From Apricaphanius iberus (Eukaryota > Chordata > Actinopteri > Cyprinodontiformes > Aphaniidae): a DNA stretch of 64,000 nt. Positions 32,004 to 42,686 of the stretch are shown one piece after another (within the stretch, counting starts at the first letter, position 1; each line of letters begins with the position of its first letter). The stretch spans positions 558,001 through 622,000 of the forward strand of contig JAPXFQ010001774.1 in NCBI GenBank assembly GCA_028564705.1, given 5' to 3'. The notes under the pieces are model-generated. The model made no database searches. It had not been told where the DNA came from and saw only the letters and a list, made by a program, of their open reading frames with translations. Made by a program: the position numbers and the translations under genes.

Positions 32004-34269
32004 AGTTAAATAACAGCTACTGCAGACTGCTATACAAGATTTCTGCTATGACTTAACCCATTCCTCCAGAAGGATTAAAAAAAAAATGTTTTCATCAGTG
32101 GTGACACTGCAGATATTGTGACATACGACACAGTACATTAGTCTAGAAAGCTCTGTGTCTCTGAGCTGTTTTTAATGGAATGGAGAACACCGAGAGTCTG
32201 CTTGCTTGGAGGGGAAGTGAACCTGTGCAGTCCAACTGTAATGGGTTCTCCAGTTTTCATAAGACACATAATGGATTTCTCTGTCATCTCTTTAGATCGG
32301 TAAATAAAGTTGAAACCAGATAGGCACATATAAAAAGGAGATGTAACATAATTTCTCGTGATCTGACATTGAGACTATGAAGTGTTATAGGTTATAACTG
32401 TTTCTGTTGTGTGTAAATCAGGATAACCAAAATTGTTTGCTAATCACATGAAAAATGGAGAGAGAAAAAAAGAGAGAGATTACATATGCTAAGATTTCTA
32501 TGCCTATAAACCATTTGGGAAATAGCCAATTGATATATTAACTTCACAACATTTGAGATGATGCAGACTTGGACACATCTATCATGGATATCATAAACAA
32601 TAGCTTAATAAAAGGAGAAATGTCAGGAGGAGAGCTATGGGCTTCTACACGTTTTGTTTATCCTTGAGTCTAATTTCCAGATGCCTGGAATAACCACATT
32701 CATCTGTTCAGATTGTATACTAATAAAAAAGCATGTTAATTTCCAACCAACATTTATTTTTACAAATGGAGACAGGCTCTTAGGCCTACGGATGAACAGG
32801 TTTTAGAGCAGTGTGAATCAACCAAAGAATAAGTCAGCTTTATTCGCATAGCACATCTAAAAACAACCCTAGCGCCGTACGGAGTAAAAGCTCAAATATT
32901 CACACAAAACAAGGAAATAATCAAACGGAATCCAAAGAGTTTGTGAAGATCCTGCCGAAGCTAGTAGTACTGTTTAAATTTCCGCAAGAAAACAAGCTAT
33001 GTCAATATGGGCTAAAAAAAATACTCAGAGGAAGAAGTCATTACTCCAAAAGCGATATTTAAAGCAGCTTAAAGAGCAAGATTTTTACTTTACAAATGTA
33101 CTCGGGGACAAAGACAGGACCAGTACCATGGCTGGAACTACACAGGCAGGTATCGGGTCCCGCCCAAGACAGATTACCACTTCTAAATTCTAAACATACA
33201 ATGTATTTACTATGGGCCACTCTCCTTACCAGCTGGTGGCTGAAACGCACAAATTCAGGTTTTTCTGCGGGCCATTTAAAAGAAGAAGAAGAAGTGTATT
33301 ATCTTATTTGTTAAGATTAGTTCATATTTCTCAGTCTGCAAGTTTGCACCCAGACAGACTGTTAAATGAGATGTTTTTCGTTTGTAGTTCTCCGTTGGTT
33401 TTCAGTGTTGCGAAGCAATTCCTAACCCGTTCTGGTGAAATGATCTCTGGCTCTTGTTAAGCTGACCAATTACGGGCACCTTGGTAGAGATAGATAGAAA
33501 ACTGGGCTCTACTCCGTCTGTCATTGCATAGGTGAGGGAGAGCCTTTACGTGGACAGATAATAGCAGTGCGTCAATCCATTTCAATGTAGATAGAGAAGT
33601 ATAAATTACACTTAAGTCTAATTTGCATACTAATGGTTGTTCTGATGAAAACTATATGAGAGATACACAAAAGGAAGGGAATTATTAAGGTTTTGAGCGG
33701 CAGTTGATTTCGGACATAAGACTTGTGGACTAATTATTTTAAGGGAGGACATTACTGGACCATTGTGAATGTCAAAAAACAGTTTTTTGGTCACAATATC
33801 ACTGTTATGGGTATCGGAATGTCTTCAAACTGTAAGTTGTCATTTATTTGCTTTCTGAAATGTGTGATAAAATCTTGCACTGTGTCTACTGTTAGGATTC
33901 AATTATTGACTGGCATATATCATTTTAATCACAAGCAGACACCGGACGGAAATTCAAAACTTCAGGGTAATTTAAACAAATCTTTTTCTGACTGGGCAGT
34001 CTGTTGGCCTGCTGCTCTCAGCTGCTGTGTCTCTATACACAATCAAGCCCTTAAAGAAATAAGCTAAAGACATCTGCATATCAGGACGGTTTCAACAGTG
34101 AGTAGTGTCACTGATCAGTGCAAACCGGAACGCCAGAAATAACAAGAGATCGGAAGAAGCCGCGCTTGTTGCTGTGTTTTCTGTTTGCTGTTGTCATAAA
34201 CTGCTTCGTGAGTAACTCTTCTAGTTTTTACAAGGACGCTCGTTTTAGTAACATCTGCTCATTTCACTT
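32004..34269. other. Intronic interval; candidate conserved element and a LINE tail
   Basis: From about 32110 to 32560 the sequence is repeat-free and complex, with CATAATGGATTTCT and AATTGTTTGCTAATCACATG motifs. It is a candidate enhancer on texture alone. At 32828-32920, AGCTTTATTCGCATAGCACA looks like a LINE 3' tail on the minus strand. No host coding exon was recognised. Confidence 0.3.
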
Positions 34270-34586
34270 TGAATTCTCAATTAAAAAGGCTGAGCAACCT
34301 GATGAAGAGGGATGGTTCAGTTCTTGGTATTACTGTGGAACCAATGGAGATCAAGCCGGATCAAAAAATGGAATACCCTGAGCATCCTCTGCATGATACT
34401 ATCATTCAGCGGGTTGTCAGTTTCTCTGCATCACAGACCACTAAAGGAAATCCTTCCTGTGCAAAGCCATAATGGTTTACATCAACTCCTTAACAAATTC
34501 ATTTATTATTATGAGCTACAACAACATTTAATTTCCGTAAGATCAAAAAAGTAATTTCGAATTGAATCAAATTTGAATTGAATTAC
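34270..34586 (+). mobile_element. Rex1 LINE 3' end fragment
   Basis: It matches the complement of 1385-1640. Shared order: CCTGAGCATCCTCT, then CTAAAGGAAATCCTT, CAACTCCTTAACAAATTCA and GAGCTACAACAACATTTAAT, with a GAATTGAAT tail. The polyadenylation-like GATCAATAAA region is decayed. 5'-truncated. Confidence 0.8.
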
Positions 34587-35589
34587 AACCAATCAGGGCG
34601 ACTTAACCACAGCTCCTGCTGAGCGACTTAACCGGGCCACTGAGACTACGTATCCCCATGATCTTCTGTAGAGGAATTAGACACATAGCAGAATCATGGC
34701 TCAACCGCAGCTCATTTTAGAGAAAAAAAAAACAGACATTCCGTCCACCAATCTAAAACTGACTTGCCGTTTGGGAAAACTCCCCAACCCCCCTCTGTCC
34801 AGCCTGCCCCCTGAAAGAATCTCCGCTTTTTAAACGATGTATAATAAGTACATGTAGGTCGACTGTGACAGCTCCAAAAAAAAAAGACATGTGTGACCAG
34901 CTATCAGCAACACATGCACAACACACAGATTACAGGGTTTACCTGGTGTCCAAAAACTCTCTGCCTCCTTATGTTTAAAATGCATTTCTTTTCATGCTTC
35001 ACCGTTTTACAGCTGTATACTTTTTGTAATAGAATGCAGCAGCAGTTGTGTTTATATCGGCCCATTTAAAAAAAAAAAAAAAAGGTTTTGTGGCCAGAGC
35101 AACCTTTAAATTGCATTGGGAGAGAAAGTGGGGGAGGACATGAGGGGAAAACTGAACTAACCACGGTGCTCACAAATGTCAAACAGATGAATCACGTTAT
35201 GTTTAAGCACTGGTTCCTGAATTGTATGATTAGGAAAATAGTCAGGTTATGGTTAGGTAATGCTCCTCCAATGTTAGGATTAGAAAATGACTTAGGGTTA
35301 GGCAATCATTCTCGAACGGCAAGATTAGTAAGAAATAACCGGTCAGTCAATCAGAAACAACAAAGGCAGGACGATGGGGGCACACATACCAAAGTAACAG
35401 CAATGGAGAGGATGCAGCTGCAATGCACTATGGGAATTTTTGTGCAAGGGCCAATTGTTTTTTTGCAGCTAACATTTTAGGTCTATAAGGAATATAGGGT
35501 CGTGTTTAGAGATTGCGCCATCGACCAATTTGGTCGTATTTCACTAGATGTTGGTCTGGAAATGTTTCAACCTGAGAAAACACCATCCT
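34587..35589. other. Intronic interval, no gene recognised
   Basis: Contains a poly-A run of about 16 (35068-35083). The 130-codon frame at 35088-35480 shows no recognised domain and includes repeated GGTTAGG motifs. Confidence 0.4.
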
Positions 35590-36000
35590 AGCCGTGATGT
35601 ATGGGGTTGCAGCTTCATATCATGAGGCTGATTTGCTGCTGGGGGTCCCGGGCACTTTGCAAAATACTTGGCATCACGAGAAAAGGACACTATGTGGAAA
35701 TCTTAAAACAACATCTCGATGCAGAGGCCAGTAAGTCCGATCGTGGAAACAAACGACCTTCAAATCGGACAGTGTCCCTCAGCGTACCACCAGAGCAGAT
35801 TACAGACAACAACAGCAATGTGGGAGTGATATATATAGGGAAGTGTCTTTGAGCAAGGTGGTCTTCAAACCGGACCCAGCTCCAGCAGTTCTATCAAGAG
35901 GAATGAGTAAAATCCCACCAAACTATTGTCAGAGGCTTGAGGAAGAAGACTGGGGGCAGACAGACCAAAATGCAATTTAGGGGATATTAGACATGTAAGA
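35590..36000 (+). pseudogene. Tc1/mariner transposase fragment, degenerate
   Basis: The frame at 35601-35852 reads ALCKILGITRKGHYVEILKQ and HLDAEA, like the region between the two catalytic aspartates of Tc1 transposases (GTGALHKIDGIMRKE-type). After frameshifts, 35880-35960 reads like the C-terminal tail (LSRGMSKIPPNYCQRLEE). The DNDPKH and DLNPIE motifs are not recognisable and no TIRs were found. Confidence 0.55.
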
Positions 36001-36965
36001 CAAGGTCACGTGTATTTGATAAAGTCTATGTAAAATTTTGCTTACAGCTTGAAATGCTTCGTATTTTACTGCACCTTTCAATGTCTTTATCTTTCCAGAC
36101 AGTGATATAAAGCAGTTTCCTCAATAAAAGAGTTCTAATAATGTGTCTTCAGTGAGAGCTCGGTGGGGAGTGACATGTCTACCCTGCTTACAGCTCTCTT
36201 TGCTGCCCATCAACTTAATATCCCCTGAGTTGGCCTTTTCAGAAATCCAGAGTAATGTCAAAATATCTGTCCAGCTGAGGATCAGGGAGGGATTTCCTCT
36301 TTTCCTGCACCTGTGCTGCTGGAAGATTAAGTTTGACAGATTAAGTGATGCCTACTTTTTGTCATCTGGTCTGAACTTCAAAGAGGAAAAGCACCATGGC
36401 CGTGCGCAACTGTAGAGACTTAATCAGATTTAAAATAAGTCCTCTATTTGAAACAAAGAGAATATGAGATCTGCCTTAACTCATTTATTTATTTATTTTT
36501 TAATCATGGCCATCCCTGACATTGTTTCCATTTTACACCTCAGCGCTCTGCTGTTCGGATAAAAATTGCAGTGTTGTTTATTTTCATCTTTAATGTGCTG
36601 GTTTTATTCTTTTAGCAACAAAATAAACAAACAATATCGATATTTATCGTCTATTTCTGGCAACACTCAGGTTTAGGGAGAGGTTTGTCTTAGCTCCTGT
36701 TCGGAGAACAATGATTTATTAGAGAAAACAAAACAAAGGCTCCACAATACCACCAGAACTCCTGATCAGTCTATTAAATTGCTTAGAGTATTTTTATTGG
36801 GATTGACGCTGATAAAGCATGGTACAGTGATGTGAAAATAAAATCCAAATAATTCTAAAAGTGGTCATACACCGTCCCCCTCTGTGAAACATAATGGTGG
36901 CAGCAACCTTGTTAGAGTTGATTATTTATACAGGTCACAATTCTAAATATGTAAAGTAAAATACT
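36001..36965. other. Intronic interval, no gene recognised
   Basis: AT-rich sequence. Frame 36143-36415 shows no known domain. An AATATCGATATTTATCG motif near 36635 resembles hAT subterminal repeats. Confidence 0.4.
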
Positions 36966-37085
36966 TATTAGGGGCTGCATGGGGGAGGAGTTGGTGGCAG
37001 TTCTGCCTTACAGCCAGGAGGTCCCTCAGTAGATTTAAATCCCAGCCTAAGGTCTGTCTGTATGGAATTTGCTCACAATTTCACC
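36966..37085 (+). mobile_element. tRNA-derived SINE head, decayed
   Basis: The sequence GGGGCTGCATGGGGGAGGAG, then TTCTGCCTTACAGCCAGGAGG, AAATCCCAGCCTAAGGTCTG and TCTGTATGGAATTTGC matches, in the opposite orientation, the family at 15121-15300. The A and B boxes are mutated. Confidence 0.5.
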
Positions 37086-37204
37086 CAGTTCAGCTATTTT
37101 TTTAAAAATATATTTTTTGTTAATTTGTATTGCAGTGGTGAATGTAAATACCCTTAAATATAAACACCCTCAGAGGGTGTATATGCATTTTTTTTTACAT
37201 TAGT

Positions 37205-37310
37205 TAAAAAGTCTTCTGAAAAGGACAATCTTATCGTTTATCGCAATAATTTTATGGGGGAAATGTATTGTCCAGCATAATTTGTTATCGTGACAGGTCT
37301 GGGATCTCTC
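37205..37310. mobile_element. hAT element end fragment
   Basis: AATTTGTTATCGTGACAGGTCTGG and ATTGTCCAGCATAA are typical of the end of fish hAT elements with TATCGTGACAGGCCT termini. The opposite end was not found. Confidence 0.4.
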
Positions 37311-37532
37311 TCGGTACTCCAGCATCCTAACACAGTCAGAAAAAACTATTAATTGGTCTTTCAGATTACCCTAGGTATATGTGCTTGGTTGTTTCATAAA
37401 CTGTCCAGGGTAGTCCTGCTTCCTGCCCAATGAGCTCTGAAAATAGACATCAGACCCCCGGTAACTCTGCACAAACAAGTGGCTGTAGACAATGGATGAC
37501 CTTAAATTTTAGACAATGAAATGGAAACTTAA

Positions 37533-38535
37533 AGTAGAACTGGCATGAAATTCCCCAGAACGTTTGGGTCCTTTTTAGCCACACTGTAAGTACCTTAATA
37601 CTATATCAAAGTATGGCTTGCCGTAATTCAGCCTTGTTGTAGAACTGCAGGTGTGACGAGGTAGCCCTTCTGTTAGCATTAGCACAGAACGACCGGGTTT
37701 CGGAGGGCGGGGCCTAGGCTATGCGCTTCTGTGGTCAATGAGTCTCTAACGATATTTTGAATGTTCAACTATAATTTATAATCTTTTTCCCCCAAATAAA
37801 AGCATACTAGCACCAATGCTACATAAACAAACTGGGGTATTAGCTGTAAAACTTATTCGGAATGTTAGCTATGAAGCTAATTGAAAAGCGATCAACTCAA
37901 ACAATGCCACAATGTCTACTAACAGCTGAAGGACATTATTGAGGAAATATGCTTACTTGTATAGAGATATTTTCTGGTTCACGGAGAGTTGGTATTAATC
38001 CTGGTAGAAGTTTAAGACAATCTGCGAATCCACTGCTGTATTGTCCCAAGTTGGAAAAACAGTCGTCCTAGAAATGTTTGCCACAAACTACCACACGCTT
38101 CGGCAGTCGGTCGGGCACATTCCCTGCATACATAAAATCTATCCACAAGCTTTTCAGTGGCTCAGAAGTGGGGAGGACAAAAAGATTTATGTTCTCTTTT
38201 GTACTCCCAGGTACAGTGCAGTTTGGATGCGGTCTGGACTCCATGCTGTTGGTTTGTTGTTTGCCTGTTACCGTAGTAGGATGATTTGGCTGGGTGTAGT
38301 CCGGGGAAGGGGGTAATTGGCTGGAACTCAACACGGAATATGCCAAAACATGTCATTATATGCCGAACTGCCAAACAGCCCGTTTCTGAGTGCTAATTTC
38401 ACAATGTAGGCAGACATACCCCGGGACAAAGTAAAGACTAATCAGTAATTTTAACCGCTTAGGGGCCGTAGGCAGGCTGGGGGAACTAAAAGATATGATC
38501 AAAAACCTCAAAAAATGTAAGTTTCATGCTAGACT
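37533..38535 (-). mobile_element. TTAA-flanked Kolobok-like element retaining a THAP exon, 1003 bp
   Basis: TTAA lies at 37529-37532 and 38536-38539. The left terminus AGTAGAACTGGCATGAAA and the complement of the right terminus, AGTCTAGCATGAAAC, are imperfect inverted repeats. The minus strand encodes a THAP zinc-finger-like exon (38244-37957) ending at a GTAAGC donor. Kolobok transposases are known to carry THAP domains, and Kolobok duplicates TTAA, so three independent traits agree. The catalytic part is missing. Confidence 0.7.
37957..38244 (-). pseudogene. THAP-domain exon of a DNA transposon, one premature stop
   Basis: Read from the ATG at 38244 on the minus strand, 96 codons run to a GTAAGC donor with a single TAG (codon 59, 38070-38068). 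The order fits a THAP C2CH finger: Cys9; Ser14 where the second Cys is expected; INLFVLP (19-25); Trp34; VCGKHF with Cys54 and His57; DDCFSNLGQYSSGF (60-73); and IPTLREPE near 84-91, matching the P-T-L/V end of THAP domains. THAP fingers bind DNA, here probably the transposon ends. The stop and the lost Cys make it non-functional. It could be a host THAP pseudogene, but the TTAA-flanked context favours a transposon. Confidence 0.75.
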
Positions 38536-38539
38536 TTAA

Positions 38540-39544
38540 GTCGAAAAGTTCTTGTCTCACTCTTTACATTTTCACATTTACGTAGATATTCTCAGACAGT
38601 TCTGTTCAGTTATTTACTACTTTATGTTGACCTGTCGCATAAAACCCCATAAGCTACCTTGGTATCTGTGATTCAAACATGAGAAAATGTAAGTACAAGG
38701 TAGATGAGGACTTTTGTAATACTCCTCGGTTAAATTGTGATTAACAGGACTTTGTCTTTTGGGACAGCATGTAAATGTTCTGCCTGAGGACACTAAATGC
38801 TCACATTAAAAGCACTTCTTCAGTGGTGTCTGTTGTAATGAATAATCATCCATTAGAAGCCTTTTTTTTTACCCTACAAGAATGTAAATGAGTGTTTGCT
38901 CCTTCAGCCATTATTATACGCTGGAAGCTCTGAAGCAGAGGACATATTTTGGCTGTTTGTGCTGCACTGAAAGCAAAGTGTGGCAGGACTTTATATGATG
39001 GGAAAAAAAATGATGGATACACAGAGACAAAATTACAGCAGGCGTATTTATAACACAACTGAACTTCAATGAGAATTTAAAGAGAAATGAATTCCATATA
39101 AAAGAAGAAGAGCAGTCAGGTGCTGCCTGAGTCTTAGAACCTTGCTTCCAGAATATAAACTGAGGCGTAAACTGAGGTTGCAATCTTATTCTGGTTTTAT
39201 TTAACATTTTTACTGTTATAATGTGGCTATAAACTATTCCAACACAAAATTCTTCAGTTCTTTTGACTAAAAATGGAATTGCAGAGTAGCGATAAGTCTC
39301 CTTTGGCTAACAGTTGATATGAATAATTACTTAAGGCGAAAACTTGCGATTTTATATAAAATGACCATGTCAGGGAACCACCTGATTTATCAGATATTAA
39401 TACAACATAGTATTATAATAATAATGAGTAATGAGGTATAAAAATAATAACAAAATGAAGTTATTTCAGCAAATTACTACACATACTGCAAAAAAATAAT
39501 CCAAACTACCCCCAAAAAGAAGTCGTGACTACAGTTTATATGCT
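38540..39544. other. Intronic interval, no gene recognised
   Basis: No recognisable gene or repeat. Minus-strand frames at 38846-39058 and 38914-39207 have no known domain. Confidence 0.4.
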
Positions 39545-40330
39545 TTCTAGCTGATGTTTTGGTCACTTCTGAATGCTGGCGGTAGCAAGAGTCTACTACC
39601 CACACAAGTGTGTCAGGTAGTGCAGCTCATTCAAAATGGCACATCAATGCCAGCTGTGGGAAGGTTTGCTGTGTCAGTCAGTGTAGTGTACAGAGCTTGG
39701 AGACGCTACCAGGAGAAGAACTAGTATATTAAGAGACGTGGAGGAGGTCCCAGGAGGGCAACAACCACCCATTTCGGATGTGATCAGCGCAGTAAATGAC
39801 GGTTATCACTCCCATTAAATGCTGTCAGACTGTGCCTTCTCTACCTTCTGAAACGTACTTTTCCGTTAAGGTTAAGGCAAATTAGGTTAAGGCATTTAAA
39901 AGAAAGTATATTTTTCCTTCTGTGACCTTAAGGTTAGGACATAAAACTTGTAACTCCAGTTACGATATGCTACTCTGAGGAAGTATTTTTGACACGTGCA
40001 GACAGTGTGCTGTTATCAGCGCCAAGAATGGTAGATAACCTACTAGTAGATAGATCGGCTGCAACAACACAGCAGGACTGCTACCTCTGCCATTGTGCAA
40101 GGAGGAACAGGAGGAGCACAGTCAAACTGCAAACTGAACTCCTGCAGGCCACAAATGTGCGTATGTCTGCTCAAACGGTCAGAAACAGGCTCTATGAGGA
40201 TGGTACGAGGGCCCAACATCCACAGGTGGCGGTCAACACTGTCACGAACGCCAAGATTGGCAAATTTGCCACTGGCGCCTTGTGCTCTTCACTCATGAAA
40301 GCAGGTGCACACTGATCACATGACATCCTC
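39545..40330 (+). pseudogene. Tc1/mariner transposase N-terminal half, split by a MITE
   Basis: Before the insert, frames read a [19 protein letters not shown] helix-turn-helix end, then GGGPRRATT (39600-39765). After it, 40061-40270 continues with QQDCYLC..RRNRRSTVKLQTEL, then LQATNVRMSAQTVRNRLYEDG, the second HTH and linker typical of fish Tc1 transposases. The DDE catalytic part is not recognisable downstream. It is split by the 295-bp MITE at 39766-40060. Confidence 0.7.
39766..40060. mobile_element. hAT-like MITE inserted in the Tc1 pseudogene, 295 bp
   Basis: An 8-bp direct repeat, GCAACAAC, flanks it (39758-39765 and 40061-40068). The ends CACCCATTTC and, in complement, AGCCGATCTA are weakly inverted. 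Diverged relatives lie at 58299-58517 and 59954-60132, sharing GGCATTTAATGGGAGTGATAA-type sequence and CTAGTAGGTAGA. Confidence 0.65.
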
Positions 40331-40750
40331 CAGCATGACTAGTTTGGCAATGGGTCAGTAACGGTGTAGCGTGGCATTTTTTATGTTTTTGAGTGTTTGT
40401 ACACCAGTTCATGTGCTTTAAAAAGGTAGTCTCACTCCCATTAGGTACTGAGATGAGATCCCTCATCAGACCCCTACGTCCAGAAAAGATATGTGGCTAG
40501 TTCTCCAAGGTGCTTCGAAAAGCGGGCTAGCCGAATTCCTCAAAAAACTTTGTGCAAGTATACCTTAAAGAATGTGTGCTGTTTTGAAGGCAAACGTCAG
40601 ACCAAATATTGATTTTTTTTAGATGTATCTTTTGTTGTTTCACTGCCTTACTTGTTGATTGATGAAAATGAGGAATTAACACTTCCATTTTTTAAAAACA
40701 TTCTTTGTTTAAAGCATTTTTTCACAAATTCCTAAATCTTGAGCACAGTA

Positions 40751-40752
<2 letters not shown>
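40331..40752. other. Intronic interval, no gene recognised
   Basis: AT-rich sequence. The stretch TTTGTTGTTTCACTGCCTTACTTG near 40630 and the following bases may belong to another decayed Tc1-type end, without an inverted partner. Confidence 0.35.

Positions 40753-40780
<28 letters not shown>
40753..40780. repeat. (TA)n microsatellite
   Basis: TA tract directly abutting the left TIR of the Tc1 element. Tc1 elements insert at TA, so the tract is a natural target. Confidence 0.9.
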
Positions 40781-40784
<4 letters not shown>

Positions 40785-42061
40785 TACCGTTCAAAAGTTT
40801 GGGGTTTGGGGTACAAAGTTTGAAATGTCCTTATTTTTGAAGGAAAAGCACTGTACTTTTCAATGAAGATAACTTTAAACTAGTCTTAACTTTAAAGAAA
40901 CACACGCTATACATTGCTAATGTGGTAAATGACTATTCTAGCTGCAAATGTCTGGTTTTTGGTGCAATATCTACATAGGTGTATAGAGGCCCATTTCCAG
41001 CAACTATCACTCCAGTGTTCTAATGGTACAATGTGTTTGCTCATTGGCTCAGAAGGCTAATTGATGATTAGAAAACCCTTGTGCAATCATGTTCACACAT
41101 CTGAAAACAGTTTAGCTCGGTACAGAAGCTACAAAACTGACCTTCCTTTGAGCAGATTGAGTTTCTGGAGCATCACATTTGTGGGGTCAATTAAACGCTC
41201 AAAATGGCCAGAAAAAGAGAACTTTCATCTGAAACTCGACAGTCTATTCTTGTTCTTAGAAATGAAGGCTACTCCATGCGAGAAATTGCTAAGAAATTGA
41301 AGATTTCCTACAACGGTGTGTACTACTCCCTTCAGAGGACAGCACAAACAGGCTCTAACCAGAGTAGAAAAAGAAGTGGGAGGCCGCGTTGCACAACTGA
41401 GCAAGAAGATAAGTACATTAGAGTCTCTAGTTTGAGAAACAGACGCCTCACAGGTCCCCAACTGGCATCTTCATTAAATAGTACCCGCAAAACACCAGTG
41501 TCAACATCTACAGTGAAGAGGCGGCTGCGGGATTCTGGGCTTCAGGGCAGAGTGGCAAAGAAAAAGCCATATCTGAGACTGGCCAATAAAAGAAAAAGAT
41601 TAAGATGGGCAAAAGAACACAGACATTGGACAGAGGAAGACTGGAAAAAAGTGCTGTGGACGGATGAATCCAAGTTTGAGGTGTTTGGATCACAAAGAAG
41701 AACGTTTGTGAGACGCAGAACAACTGAAAAGATGCTGGAAGAATGCCTGACGCCATCTGTTAAGCATGGTGGAGGTAATGTGATGGTCTGGGGTTGCTTT
41801 GGTGCTGGTAAGGTGGGAGATTTGTACAGGGTAAAAGGGATTCTGAATAAGGAAGGCTATCACTCCATTTTGCAACGCCATGCCATACCCAGTGGACAGC
41901 GCTTGATTGGAGCCAATTTCATCCTACAACAGGACAATGACCCAAAACACACCTCCAAATTGTGCAAGAACTATTTAGAGAAGAAGCAGGCAGCTGGTAT
42001 TCTATCGGTAATGGAGTGGCCAGTGCAGAACCCAAACTTCCTCTATGCAGATCTTCTTTAG
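40781..42061 (+). mobile_element. Tc1-type transposon, left end intact, right end lost
   Basis: It starts with CACTACCGTTCAAAAGTTTG right after the TA tract, a terminal repeat common among fish Tc1 elements. About 420 bases of leader precede the transposase ORF (41204). The right part breaks off near 42035-42061 inside the transposase and is replaced by another Tc1 fragment in opposite orientation, so no right TIR exists. Confidence 0.85.
41204..42061 (+). pseudogene. Tc1 transposase, C-terminally truncated (285 codons)
   Basis: The frame is open over its whole length. It has the N-terminal paired-like HTH (SSETRQSILVLRNEGYSMRE, residues 8-27 onward) and an AT-hook-like GRPR motif (59-62). 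A second HTH precedes residue 110. The first catalytic Asp is in LWTDES (D154), the glycine-rich HGGGNVMVWGCFG at 188-200, and the second Asp in QQDNDPKHTS (D244). The third acidic motif (DLNPIE) is not recognisable after MEWPVQNP (270-277), and about 55 C-terminal residues of the usual 340 are missing. The enzyme should be catalytically dead. Confidence 0.88.
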
Positions 42062-42330
42062 AGTTGTGATGTTTTGGGTCTGTTGCTGGGCAACACAGAC
42101 TTTCAACTCCCTGGAGTTGCTTGGAGCCCCCAGATAAAGGTGATTGTCAGTGATCTTGTATTTACGGTATTCTATTTTTTTAAGTAATTGCTCCAACGGT
42201 TGATCTCTTTTACCAGGCTGCTTGCCTGTGGTTGATTGGCTCATTCCAGGCTTGTGCAGTTGTACAATCTTGTTCCTGGTGTCCTTAGACAGCTCTCTGA
42301 ACCGTGGTAGAAGTTGGATTCTGGCTATTT
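42062..42330 (-). mobile_element. Second Tc1-type fragment, opposite orientation
   Basis: The minus strand reads LPRFRELSKDTRNKIVQLH and, after a few residues, TGKQPGKRDQPLEQLL, YRKYKITDNH and LGAPSNSRE. This matches the N-terminal HTH part of another Tc1 subfamily (KELSKDTRNKIVDLHQAGKT-type). It abuts the truncated end of the element at 40781-42061, head to head. Frame partly open (42376-42002). Confidence 0.65.
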
Positions 42331-42630
42331 GTATAATTGTGTATTTTATACAGATAAGTTCAAAAATTAATGCCATTAATACAGTTAGTGAGTGGAGGAT
42401 AGAAGTAACAGTTGCTTAGTTGTAGGTGCCGCTTAATACTTCTTTTCTGCACTAATATACAAATACATTTTTAAATCATATAATGTGATTGCCTGTTCTG
42501 TTTTTTATTTTTACGTTCTGTCTTTCACAGTTCAAATGTACCACTGATGAAAATTACAGACCTCTATCATCTTTTTAAGTAGGACAACTTGCAGAATCGA
42601 TGGCTGCCAAGTATGTTTTTGCCCACTGTT

Positions 42631-42642
42631 CACAGACACACA

Positions 42643-42685
<43 letters not shown>

Positions 42686-42686
42686 G
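42631..42686. repeat. (CA)n microsatellite
   Basis: About 50 bases of CA dinucleotide with minor interruptions (CAGACACA at the left). Confidence 0.95.

Noticed and set aside
41204..42061. Active Tc1 transposase
   Set aside because: The C-terminus and third catalytic motif are missing and the right TIR is absent.
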